From Gordonia terrae (GTDB lineage: Bacteria; Actinomycetota; Actinomycetes; Mycobacteriales; Mycobacteriaceae): a DNA stretch of 64,000 bases. The notes beneath the pieces are model-generated. The model did no database searches and had not been told where the DNA came from. It was given only the letters and a program-made list of their open reading frames with translations. Both the position numbers and the translations under genes were made by a program. This document shows, piece after piece, positions 35,366-42,800 of this stretch. The stretch is taken from the NCBI RefSeq assembly GCF_001698225.1, contig NZ_CP016594.1:372001-436000 (forward strand). Direction: 5' to 3'. The stretch's first letter is position 1, and each line of letters begins with the position of its first letter.

Positions 35366-35416
35366 TGTGCCCGGACACCGCGAAACGGCAGATGGCCGAC
35401 GTCTATCCTCGTGCCC

Positions 35417-36613
35417 ATGCCCTTCGACGTCGCCTATGTGCGTGGATTGATTCCATCACTCGGCGACGGCTGGATTCACCTCGATCCGCAGGCCGGAATG
35501 CAGATCCCTGACTCGGTCGCGACCGCGGTGACCACTAGTTTCCGCAATCTCTCGGCTGCCCCGGGAGGGGTGTATCCGTCGGCCCGCGTGAGCGCCGAGG
35601 TGGTCGACGGCGCCCGGCGCGCGATCGCCGACCTCGTCGGCGGCGACGCCGCGGGTGTGGTCCTCGGACCGTCGCGCTACGCGCTGTTGTCCGGTCTCGC
35701 CGATGCGCTCGCGCCGCACGCGTGGTTGCGCGGCGATGTCGTCGTCACGCGCCAGGACGACGAACCGAACATCGTGCCCTGGCTCCGTGCCGCCGATCGG
35801 TACGGCGGCCGCGTCCGCTGGGCCGAAGTCGACGTCGAGACCGGCGGCCTCCCGGCCTGGCAGTTCGGCGACCTCGTCACCCCGGAGACGGAGGTTGTCG
35901 CGGTGACGCTCGCGTCGTCGACGACCGGGGCGATCACCGACATCAGCGAGATCGCGCCCCTGGTCCGTGAAGCAGGTGCGCTGCTTGTTGTGGACGCCAC
36001 GAACGCCGCGCCGTACCTCAGCCTGGACATCCACGATCTGGGTGCCGACGTGCTCGTCGTGTCGGCCGAGCGCTGGGGTGGTCCGCGGATGGCGGCCATG
36101 GCCTTTCGCGAGCCCCACCTGATCGACCGCTTGAAGCTGATGGCCATGGATCCGGCCGCGCGCGGGCCCGCCCGGCTGGAACCCGAACCGCACCAGGGCG
36201 CGATGCTCGCGGGGCTCGTCGCATCGGTGGAACATCTGGCCGGACTCGACGAGGCCGGCATCGGCAAGCGGCGGCGCCGCCTCGTCACCTCGATGGACGG
36301 TGTCTACGAATATCTCCAGCGCCTCACCTACTACCTGGTGACGACACTGTCCCAGCTCAACCACGTGAACCTCGTGGGCACCGAGGACAACCGGATACCG
36401 CTGGCGAGCTTCACCGTCGAGTCCGTGGGTGCGGACAAGGTGGTCCGACGCCTGGCCGACAACGGTGTCTGCGCACTCGCCGACCTCCCCAATCGCGCGC
36501 TCGCGCGCATGGGCGCACCCGATTTCGGCGGGGCCGTGACGGTCGGGCTGGCCCCGTACTCGACGCCATACGAGGTCGACCACCTGGTGCGCACGCTCGG
36601 TTCACTCGCCTGA
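35417..36613 (+). CDS. PLP-dependent aminotransferase class V-like protein (Rv3778c-type)
   Basis: 398 aa. Fold-type I PLP enzyme related to cysteine desulfurases: IHLDPQAGMQIPDSVATAVT, VTLASSTTGAITDISEIAPL, LLVVDATNAAPYLSLDIHDL and SAERWGGPRMAAMAF. At the usual Schiff-base lysine position (DxxxxSxHKxxGP in relatives) this protein has SAERWGGP, so no lysine is visible there. It therefore may not be a standard desulfurase. ATG 35417 follows TATCCT (35404-35409) by 7 nt, a leaderless start. Divergent from bpa, as in mycobacteria. Confidence 0.85.
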   Translation: MPFDVAYVRGLIPSLGDGWIHLDPQAGMQIPDSVATAVTTSFRNLSAAPGGVYPSARVSAEVVDGARRAIADLVGGDAAGVVLGPSRYALLSGLADALAPHAWLRGDVVVTRQDDEPNIVPWLRAADRYGGRVRWAEVDVETGGLPAWQFGDLVTPETEVVAVTLASSTTGAITDISEIAPLVREAGALLVVDATNAAPYLSLDIHDLGADVLVVSAERWGGPRMAAMAFREPHLIDRLKLMAMDPAARGPARLEPEPHQGAMLAGLVASVEHLAGLDEAGIGKRRRRLVTSMDGVYEYLQRLTYYLVTTLSQLNHVNLVGTEDNRIPLASFTVESVGADKVVRRLADNGVCALADLPNRALARMGAPDFGGAVTVGLAPYSTPYEVDHLVRTLGSLA

Positions 36614-36684
36614 CAGCGCGCCGGTAACGTGCCGGTATTCACTATGGTGTTGTTTGAGTTAACGACAATGTATGTTGTCATGCT

Positions 36685-37182
36685 GTGTCGGCAAAAACGA
36701 TTGATGGTCCAGACAAGGGCCCACCCCGGTCGCTCACCGCTGCCGAGGCGGAGAGTTGGAAGAACCTGGTCGACGGCGGCTGGGCGCTGTTCGCCCGCGT
36801 CAACGACGAGTTCACCAAACGGAGCCTGTCCGTATCCGACCTGCGCATCCTCGAAGCGGTCTGCACCAGCCGGCAGTTGGGCGTGAGCGAGGTCGCCGAT
36901 GCGGTGCACATGCGCGTCAGCACGGTGTCGCGCATGATCGCCCGCCTCAGCAACGACGGCGACATCGAGCGCCTCGAGTCCAAGGTCGACGGGCGGCATC
37001 GGCTCGTGCGTCTCACCGATCAGGGACGACGCACCCTCGCCGACCACGTCAACGTCCGCGATCGGGTGATCCGGCAGTTCGTCGTCGACGCGATGAGCCC
37101 GGACGAGTTCGCCGCGCTCGGTGCCGCGTTCCGCAAGATCCGCGCGGCGGTCGACGCCGCGGAACCTCCTACGGCCGGTTGA
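36685..37182 (+). CDS. MarR-family transcriptional regulator
   Basis: 165 aa. Winged HTH: FTKRSLSVSDLRILEAVCTS, QLGVSEVADAVHMRVSTVSR and MIARLSNDGDIERLESKVDG, then RRLVRLTDQGRRTL-type wing and dimer helices. GTG 36685 follows TATGTT (36671-36676) by 8 nt. The 71-bp upstream gap is strikingly AT-rich for this genome, with TTGT/ACAA half-sites around a GTTAAC palindrome (36650-36690), a likely autoregulatory site. It converges on the quinone oxidoreductase gene, which is a plausible target. Confidence 0.88.
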   Translation: MSAKTIDGPDKGPPRSLTAAEAESWKNLVDGGWALFARVNDEFTKRSLSVSDLRILEAVCTSRQLGVSEVADAVHMRVSTVSRMIARLSNDGDIERLESKVDGRHRLVRLTDQGRRTLADHVNVRDRVIRQFVVDAMSPDEFAALGAAFRKIRAAVDAAEPPTAG

Positions 37183-37192
37183 GCATTACTGG

Positions 37193-38164
37193 TCACTCCT
37201 CGACGCTCAGCAGCACCTTTCCGACGACGTCTCCGCTGTTGAGGTGATCATGCGCGGCAGCGGCGTCGGCGAGCGGGAACACGCGGTCGACGACGGGAAC
37301 GACCTCCCCGGCTTCGATGAGCGGCCAGGTGCGGGTCAGCGTCGACGCGACGACCTCGGCCTTGCCGCCGGGTCCGTGCACGGGCCGGGCGCGCAGCGTC
37401 GTGCCCATCACGGACAAACGCTTCGCCAGCAGATGCCCGAGGTTGATCTCGGTGGTGGTGCCGCCCTGCATGCCGATGATGACGAGGCGCCCGTCGGTAC
37501 GTAGCGCCTTCAGGTTCGACTTCAGGTATTTCGCGCCGATGATGTCGAGGATGACGTCGGCGCCGCCGGCGTCCTTGAGGACCTCGGCGAAGTCCTGGCT
37601 CGAGTAGTCGATGAGGATCTCGGCTCCGAACTCGCGGCAGCGTTCGAGCTTGTCCGGGGTGCGAGCGGTCACCGCGACCCGCGCGCCCATCGCATGGGCG
37701 ATCTGGGTGGCATGCGTGCCGATACCGCTGGACCCGCCGTGGACCAGCAGGAGCTCGCCGGTGGTCAGGTGAGCGGTGTCGAAGATGTTCGACGACACCG
37801 TGCAGGCGACCTCGGGCAGCGCCGCCGCGGACACCAGATCGATGCCCTTCGGGACCGCGAGCAGCTGCTCGACCGGCACGGCGACCTTCTCGGCATAACC
37901 GCCGCCGGCGAGTAGTGCGCACACCTCGTCGCCCTCGGACCAGCCGGAGACGCCATCGCCGAGAGCCGATATCCGCCCGGAGACCTCCAGGCCGAGGATG
38001 TCCGACGCTCCGGGCGGCGGGGGATAGTTGCCCGCACGCTGCAGGATGTCGGCGCGGTTCACGCCGGCCGTGACCACGTCGATCACGACCTCACCGGCCT
38101 CGGGGGTCGGGTCGGGCACATCGGAGAGGGACAGGTTCTCGGATTCGACGACGATGGCTTTCAC
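37193..38164 (-). CDS. Zinc-independent MDR-type quinone oxidoreductase (Rv3777-like)
   Basis: 323 aa. GroES-like N-terminal domain (AGVNRADILQRAGNYPPPPG, SDILGLEVSGRISALGDGVS) and Rossmann domain (LLLVHGGSSGIGTHATQIAH, VILDIIGAKYLKSNLKALR). The NRADILQR..YPPP signature and lack of the zinc cysteines place it in the NADPH:quinone reductase (PIG3/QOR) group. GTG 38164 is chosen; the frame continues upstream through the tRNA-Ser gene, so longer starts are excluded. Function as reductase of quinones or enones is inferred. Confidence 0.9.
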   Translation of the reverse strand: MKAIVVESENLSLSDVPDPTPEAGEVVIDVVTAGVNRADILQRAGNYPPPPGASDILGLEVSGRISALGDGVSGWSEGDEVCALLAGGGYAEKVAVPVEQLLAVPKGIDLVSAAALPEVACTVSSNIFDTAHLTTGELLLVHGGSSGIGTHATQIAHAMGARVAVTARTPDKLERCREFGAEILIDYSSQDFAEVLKDAGGADVILDIIGAKYLKSNLKALRTDGRLVIIGMQGGTTTEINLGHLLAKRLSVMGTTLRARPVHGPGGKAEVVASTLTRTWPLIEAGEVVPVVDRVFPLADAAAAHDHLNSGDVVGKVLLSVEE

Positions 38165-38241
38165 CTCTTCGATGGTGTCACAGCGCACCGGAGTGCCAGG
38201 CGAGGTCCGTTCCGGCGTCGCTGTGTAACCTTGCTCGTCAG

Positions 38242-38329
38242 GGAAGCGTGGCAGAGCGGCCGAATGCACTCGCCTTGAAAGCGAGCGTGGGTAAAACCAC
38301 CGGGGGTTCAAATCCCTCCGCTTCCGCCA
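38242..38329 (+). tRNA. tRNA-Ser(UGA)
   Basis: Acceptor stem GGAAGCG/CGCTTCC, anticodon loop CTTGAAA between CTCGC and GCGAG (anticodon TGA), a long variable arm (CGTGGGTAAAACCACC) and a TPsiC arm with GGTTCAAATCC. The CCA end is encoded (38327-38329). A lower-GC gene follows downstream, a common integration context. Confidence 0.97.
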
Positions 38330-38332
38330 GGG

Positions 38333-38363
38333 GCCCCACCTGCGTGCGCAGGTGGGGCGTTTT
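38333..38363 (+). terminator. Rho-independent terminator after tRNA-Ser(UGA)
   Basis: GCCCCACCTGC (38333-38343) pairs with GCAGGTGGGGC (38348-38358) around a GTGC loop, followed by GTTTT. It sits 4 nt after the tRNA CCA. Confidence 0.9.
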
Positions 38364-38667
38364 CGTCATCCAGGTGTGGTGACCGCCGTCGTCAGCTCAG
38401 CCGATGACGTGCGATGTGCGAGTCGCCGCCGCACCTCATCGCGAATTAGCAGTGCGAGACGCTCAGCACGGGGCTGTCGACGCATCAGCGGTGAAGGGTG
38501 CTGCGGCCGAGATCACGCCGAACGGTCGCAGAGGATCGGGTCTGACCGTCCGTGGGTCCAAGCGTCTCGGCCTCCTGTACGAGATGGGGGTGCGACGCGC
38601 GGAAGATACTTCTAAAAAAGGAAATGCCTGGTCAGAGGTGCTTGAGCCAAACTTGGCGGGTTAGTCC
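38364..38667. other. Gene-free stretch between tRNA-Ser terminator and AlbA_2 gene
   Basis: About 300 bp with no ORF I would support. The frames here (for example 38404-38664) show no family resemblance. Composition shifts from high GC on the left to AT-richer on the right (TTCTAAAAAAGGAAATG near 38610). I looked for an integrase end or a repeat of the tRNA 3' end and found neither. Confidence 0.5.
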
Positions 38668-40173
38668 CTAAAAAGAGTCAGTTGTCCCCTTGGCCCACGC
38701 GGGTACGTACTGCATGTGCTTCCGGCCGGCATCCGGGTCGTGGGGTGCGATCCACCCCGCTTCGAGGGCTTCTCGAATGTATGAGCTCGCGGTCGACGAC
38801 TCCTTATCTGAAAGCCCAAACCGCTCGCGTACCGTGCTGTTTGTAATGCGTTCACCGCTGACGAATTTTAAGACGGCGTGGAGATACAGGGCCCTTATCC
38901 GTTCTTCCTTGCTCATCTCGTTTGGGGCTAAGTGCTGAAAAAGAGTTACTGCGGTGTGATTTTCGCTAACTCGCACTAGAGGTGCGGGAAGCTGGTACAT
39001 CTCTATCTCGGCCGCAATACGGTCCCACCCGCTGCCACGCTCCTCGCAGATATGGCAACGCCTCATCATGTAAGCAAGTTTCTCATTTCGCGAACGTGGC
39101 GGGGCGTCCACGAACCGCGCGGGATCCACGAGCGGGGTGCCTGGATTGGTAAACTCAATTCGATTGTCGTACAACTCGATTAAAGGTCCGCTACCGGATA
39201 TCGAGAAGTCTTGGTGAATCAGAGCGTTCGCCACGATCTCGCGTACAGCACTGGGCGGAAACATGCTGACCTCAGTGCGAAGTGCCCGACCGATTATCTC
39301 ATTAGACGGCAATAAGTTGTCAATGTAGTCGACTAGACCAGTAAATCCACAAGCGTAACCGCGTCCACCGAGCTGCTCTTTCTCCGCGGTCAGCTTGTTC
39401 TTCCCTTTGTACTTAATGACACGGGGCGCTTTTCGCTCCAGCGCAGGAAAGTCTGTTAGACGTTCCGCGAACATAAGGGCACCGAGATTGGTTATCGCGT
39501 ACCGTCCAGACGGCTCCAAAACAACGATCTGGTCAGCAACGAGCGCCTGAAGAATAAGTTCGGGTGTCGTCGGGACCGCCCTCTGTTGGAGCGTGAAGTA
39601 GACGCCATACTCTAACTGTTCGAGGACCTCATCTACCTCCAGCCCCGTCACGGCGAGTCGGTGTTCGAACGGGACGTCGTCAAGGTTCCGGTACAGCTGC
39701 TTCGCCTGAACAGGGTGATCATTCAGCTTCTTCTTATGGCTGCCGATGCGGATGTACGCGGTGCCGTTGAACAGCACCGGTGCGTGACTGGCTGCCGCAA
39801 TCTCGAGGACGCCGACGTCCTTGCCAGCGATCTTGCCGAAGTGAAGCGTCAATCCCGGGTCCGGGCGCAACTTCGACAACAGCCAGAGGTGAAGGGATTG
39901 GTTGCCCTTCTTAGCGGTCCTCAGGTTGAAGGATGTGCCGACGAGTGAGTGAGTTCCGTCTTGAACGCCCCAAACTATGTACCCGCGGGACTCGCCATGC
40001 AGAGCCGCTGAGTTGGATAGAGCCGAGACGTAAGCCCCGATCTCCTCCGGGTCGGCCATATTCTCTTTGAACTCGAGCCACTCGCTCTCGGCTGGTTGCT
40101 CTCGCAGCGTCGTGACGAGTGCCTCAAACTCAGTACTTGGCGGGTCGGGTGGTGGCGGCGAGGGGGGAGTCAC
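38668..40173 (-). CDS. AlbA_2 (Schlafen-like) DNA-binding/ATP-binding protein, probable horizontally acquired cargo
   Basis: 501 aa. Residues about 30-150 form an AlbA_2/Schlafen-type domain: ESEWLEFKENMADPEEIGAY, VSALSNSAALHGESRGYIVW and GVQDGTHSLVGTS. Residues about 300-370 resemble the HATPase_c_4 ATP-binding end of these proteins (PPSAVREIVANALIHQDFSI, LIELYDNRIEFTNPG and the ERGSGWDRI box). A winged-helix stretch follows (NSTVRERFGLSDKESSTASS). Codon use is unlike its neighbours: 39301-39360 has 25 G+C of 60. The GTG start (40173) lies in a 15-bp palindrome. Relatives are annotated as putative regulators or defence-linked proteins; the role here is unknown. Confidence 0.85.
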   Translation of the reverse strand: MTPPSPPPPDPPSTEFEALVTTLREQPAESEWLEFKENMADPEEIGAYVSALSNSAALHGESRGYIVWGVQDGTHSLVGTSFNLRTAKKGNQSLHLWLLSKLRPDPGLTLHFGKIAGKDVGVLEIAAASHAPVLFNGTAYIRIGSHKKKLNDHPVQAKQLYRNLDDVPFEHRLAVTGLEVDEVLEQLEYGVYFTLQQRAVPTTPELILQALVADQIVVLEPSGRYAITNLGALMFAERLTDFPALERKAPRVIKYKGKNKLTAEKEQLGGRGYACGFTGLVDYIDNLLPSNEIIGRALRTEVSMFPPSAVREIVANALIHQDFSISGSGPLIELYDNRIEFTNPGTPLVDPARFVDAPPRSRNEKLAYMMRRCHICEERGSGWDRIAAEIEMYQLPAPLVRVSENHTAVTLFQHLAPNEMSKEERIRALYLHAVLKFVSGERITNSTVRERFGLSDKESSTASSYIREALEAGWIAPHDPDAGRKHMQYVPAWAKGTTDSF

Positions 40174-40187
40174 AAGTTGTGACGTTA
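40169..40187 (-). promoter_or_regulatory. Palindrome and -10 element over the AlbA_2 gene start
   Basis: GTCACAAGTTGTGAC (40169-40183, 7-bp arms) covers the GTG start codon. On the minus strand a TAACGT -10-like hexamer (40182-40187) ends 8 nt before it. The gene is therefore likely leaderless, with an operator between promoter and first codons, which fits autorepression by the DNA-binding product. Confidence 0.55.
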
Positions 40188-40704
40188 GTTCAATCAGCTC
40201 AAAGAGGTGTGCGCCTCGGGGCTTCCTCCGGCCGCATGTAGCGGATGTCTAGTGGCACCACGGTGTTAGCGGCTACCTCGAGCTCAAGTTCTGCCGGTCG
40301 CTCACGTTTAGTTATGCGCGCATATTCGGTGTCGAACGTCATCGTAGTGGGCGTGAGGAACCCGCCAATCGCGCCCTATGACGATCGACCTGGCCGTTCG
40401 GGCTCTCTGTGTCACCGTGGACGAGGACCTGACCTCGCTCGCGATCGCATCTCATGACAAGCGCAGCGTCGAGCGGACTGCCGGCCTGTTCGGCTACGAC
40501 CCGGGTGAGGAGTTGGAGGTAGTTGCGGTCGTCATTGGTCAGCGAGGGATTGATGGCACTTATGCAAACATGGTGCAGCCCATGTAGGACCTGATGGGCC
40601 CGCATGCTGCCCGCATTTGTCCTCTTCCGGGTCCCGAGCGGGTGGGAGCCTCTTCTGAGATCGCCTAGCTTCGTCGGCGGGGCCGAGACGTGGAAGGTAG
40701 AGCC
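40188..40704. other. Stretch between AlbA_2 gene and xthA without a supported gene
   Basis: About 520 bp of mixed composition. One open frame (40378-40587, +, 69 codons, product starting MTIDLAVRALCVTVDEDLTS) has no ribosome site or promoter and no recognisable family; it may be a relic. I see no tRNA 3'-end repeat, terminator or transposase fragment that would mark the right end of an island. The xthA upstream region starts near 40,600 where GC rises again. Confidence 0.4.
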
Positions 40705-41577
40705 ATGGTCACCGGTGATTTCACCGTTGCATCGTTCAACGTCAACGGGATTCGGGCTGCGCGTCGTCGTGGCTTCGACGCCTGGCTCGCCGGACGGCAG
40801 CCCGATGTGGTCGGACTGCAGGAGTTGCGGTGCGGCATCGACGACGTCGGCGACTTCGACGGCTATCACGCTGCGATCGAGGTCGGCTCCATCGCGGGAC
40901 GGAACGGCGTCGCGGTGCTCACCCGAGACGAACCGGCCGCGGTGCGCACGTGGGTGAGCCATCCGCCCAAGGCTCGAGGACTGCCCTCCTTCGCCCACGA
41001 GGGTCGCTACGTCGAGGTCGACCTCGCCGATCGGCCGCTGACCGTTGCCAACATCTACCTGCCCAAGGGTGGGCTACCCGCCGAGTTGCAGCGTCCCGGT
41101 TCGTCGCGCGAGACGCTCGACGGTGGCGCCAAACACGCGCGCAAGCAACGCTTCCTGGCCGGGTTCACGCGTGAGTTGGCGCGCAACCGGCTCGCCGCAC
41201 GCCGCGCCGGTCGGGAGTTCCTCCTCCTCGGTGACCTCAATGTGGCGCACCTCGAACACGACGTCACCAACTGGCGCGCGGCCCGCAAGATGGAGGGCTT
41301 CCTGCCCGAAGAACGGGCGTGGTTCGGCGAGATCACCGGGCCGCGCCGGCTCGTCGACGTCGTCCGCGCACTGCACGGCGACCGCCCCGGACCGCTCACC
41401 TGGTGGAGCTGGGCGGGCGAGTCGTTCGTCAAAGACGTCGGATGGCGCATCGATCACCAACTCGCGTCGCCCACACTGGCCCGGCGGGCGCGCGCGGTGG
41501 TCGTCGACAAGGAGGCATCGCCGGACGCTCGGCTGTCCGATCACGCCCCGCTGGTCGTCGAGTACGCCGAGCTCTGA
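40705..41577 (+). CDS. xthA: Exodeoxyribonuclease III (AP endonuclease)
   Basis: 290 aa. Endonuclease/exonuclease/phosphatase fold: VASFNVNGIRAARRRGFDAW, the catalytic Glu in VVGLQELRCG, VANIYLPKGG, LLLGDLNVAH with catalytic Asp/Asn, SWAGESFVKDVGWRIDHQLA and the terminal SDHAPLVVE histidine. It repairs abasic sites in DNA. Compared with E. coli Xth it has a longer Arg-rich middle (AKHARKQRFLAGFTRELARN). ATG 40705 has GGAAGG 7 nt upstream; GTG 40690 is an alternative. Confidence 0.93.
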   Translation: MVTGDFTVASFNVNGIRAARRRGFDAWLAGRQPDVVGLQELRCGIDDVGDFDGYHAAIEVGSIAGRNGVAVLTRDEPAAVRTWVSHPPKARGLPSFAHEGRYVEVDLADRPLTVANIYLPKGGLPAELQRPGSSRETLDGGAKHARKQRFLAGFTRELARNRLAARRAGREFLLLGDLNVAHLEHDVTNWRAARKMEGFLPEERAWFGEITGPRRLVDVVRALHGDRPGPLTWWSWAGESFVKDVGWRIDHQLASPTLARRARAVVVDKEASPDARLSDHAPLVVEYAEL

Positions 41578-41625
41578 GTCCGGGCGCTCGGCGCCATCCG
41601 GATCACGCAAGCCGTTTGTGGCCCA

Positions 41626-41748
41626 GTGGCTTCGACTCGGCGCCTCGACCTCGACGCGCTCCTTCGCCGCTTGCTCGGCCCGGCGGCTGCGCTCGGTGCC
41701 GGCTCAACCAGCGGTGGGTGCGGTGCCGGCTCAACCCAGCGGTGGGGT
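41626..41748. repeat. Dispersed intergenic repeat, copy 2 (with tandem duplication)
   Basis: Reverse-complement relative of the copy at 34695-34785. Its right end is duplicated: CGGTGCCGGCTCAACCAGCG occurs at about 41694 and again, with one inserted C, at about 41721. It fills the gap between convergent xthA and the methyltransferase gene. Confidence 0.8.
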
Positions 41749-41762
41749 GACGGGGCGCCTTC

Positions 41763-42578
41763 TCACGCGACCGTCAGCACTGCTCGGAGGTACTCCCACT
41801 CCATCCGTCCGTCGGTGAGGTAGCGGTCGGCGTGGGCGGCGATGGCGGCGTCGAGTTCGGCGACCCGCGCGGGGTCGTCGCCGATGTTGCGGTACGCCAC
41901 GATCGTCGGTCCGTAGTGGGCCTTGAAGAACTCGCGGAACGCCGCGCCGTCGTCGAACTCGCTGATCTCCACGGTCTCGGTGACGAACTCATGGTCGGTG
42001 ACACCGAAACCGAACAGCGACCGCACGTGGTCGGCGTCGCCCCAGAGCGGACCCGGCTGCGCACCGGGCGGCGGTGGCGGGGCGTACGGCTTCATGACCG
42101 CGAACAGTTCGCCGATGAAACCTGTTGGCGTCCAGTTGATCAGCCCGATCCGTCCGCCGGGTCGTACGATGCGGACGAGCTCGTCGGCACACTTCTGATG
42201 GTTCGGCGCGAACATGACCCCGACACACGACGTCGCGATGTCGAACTCGTTGTCATCGAACGGGAGATCCTCGGCGTCGGCGGTACGCCAGGTGATCGGC
42301 AGGTCGCGGTGCCGGGCTTCGCCCACGGACAGGAGCTCGGGTGTGAGGTCGCTGGCGACGACGTGCCCGCCGGCCTCGGCCGCCGGTACGGCCACATTCC
42401 CGGCGCCGGCGGCGACGTCGAGGACCTTGTCCCCGGCGGTGACGTGCATTGCGTCGACGAGGCGTCGACCCAGCGGTGCGATGAGGTCGGCGACGGCCGG
42501 ATAGTCGCCGGAGGCCCAGAGCTTGCGGTGGCGAGCCTTGATCTCGGCGTCGAACGGGGCGCGTTGCGAAGTGGTCAT
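41763..42578 (-). CDS. Class I SAM-dependent methyltransferase (UbiE/Methyltransf_11 type)
   Basis: 271 aa. Motif I GDKVLDVAAGAGNVAVPAAE, acidic motif DLTPELLSVGEAR, motif II-like FDDNEFDIATSCVGVMFAPN and post-II RIVRPGGRIGLINWTPTGFI. A leading KARHRKLWASGDYPAVADLI segment is typical of small-molecule methyltransferases. ATG 42578. Divergent from an HxlR gene across a region with nested repeats, so probably under its control. Methyl acceptor unknown. Confidence 0.9.
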   Translation of the reverse strand: MTTSQRAPFDAEIKARHRKLWASGDYPAVADLIAPLGRRLVDAMHVTAGDKVLDVAAGAGNVAVPAAEAGGHVVASDLTPELLSVGEARHRDLPITWRTADAEDLPFDDNEFDIATSCVGVMFAPNHQKCADELVRIVRPGGRIGLINWTPTGFIGELFAVMKPYAPPPPPGAQPGPLWGDADHVRSLFGFGVTDHEFVTETVEISEFDDGAAFREFFKAHYGPTIVAYRNIGDDPARVAELDAAIAAHADRYLTDGRMEWEYLRAVLTVA

Positions 42579-42596
42579 GATGAAAGGTCCCTCGAG

Positions 42597-42644
42597 TCGT
42601 CGGATGGCTGTTGTCCGTGACCGGACACAACGAGCATCCGACGA
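42597..42644. promoter_or_regulatory. Nested inverted repeats upstream of the methyltransferase
   Basis: Outer arms TCGTCGGATG (42597-42606) and CATCCGACGA (42635-42644) are perfect. Inside lies GTTGTCCG/CGGACACAAC (42610-42631), near-perfect with one bulged pair. It begins 19 nt before the methyltransferase ATG, so it would be a 5'-UTR hairpin or an operator. Confidence 0.55.
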
Positions 42645-42670
42645 AGCCCGGCCCGGGCTCTAGACCAAGA

Positions 42671-42704
42671 TCTGTACCGGTGGCAGTTCAGTTTCTGTAC
42701 TGGT
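42671..42704. promoter_or_regulatory. Direct repeat pair TCTGTACYGGT
   Basis: TCTGTACCGGT (42671-42681) and TCTGTACTGGT (42694-42704) are 23 bp apart in register, about two helical turns. They sit between divergent methyltransferase and HxlR genes. Paired sites of this kind are expected for dimeric HxlR proteins. Confidence 0.5.
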
Positions 42705-42737
42705 CATCAGTCGACGACGGGTGTGTACTGGGTCGAG

Positions 42738-42790
42738 GAGGTTTCGACACGGCGCCTCGCTTCGCTCGGGGCCGGCTCAACCAGCAGCGG
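42738..42790. repeat. Dispersed intergenic repeat, short copy 3
   Basis: GGTTTCGACACGGCGCCTCG through GGCTCAACCAGCAGCGGGG. It has the same ends as the copies at 34695 and 41626 but lacks the central block. It lies inside the 5' region of the HxlR gene, and its last GGGG merges with that gene's GGAGG ribosome site. Confidence 0.75.
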
Positions 42791-42800
42791 GGAGGCTGCG

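Noticed and set aside
38242..40704. tRNA-Ser attachment site with duplicated 3' end (attL/attR)
   Set aside because: No second copy of the tRNA 3' end was found up to 40.7 kb and no integrase is present, so I only suggest, and do not claim, an integrated element.
40339..40998. 219-codon minus-strand ORF over the xthA start
   Set aside because: Shadow frame; xthA on the plus strand has conserved catalytic motifs from its first codons.
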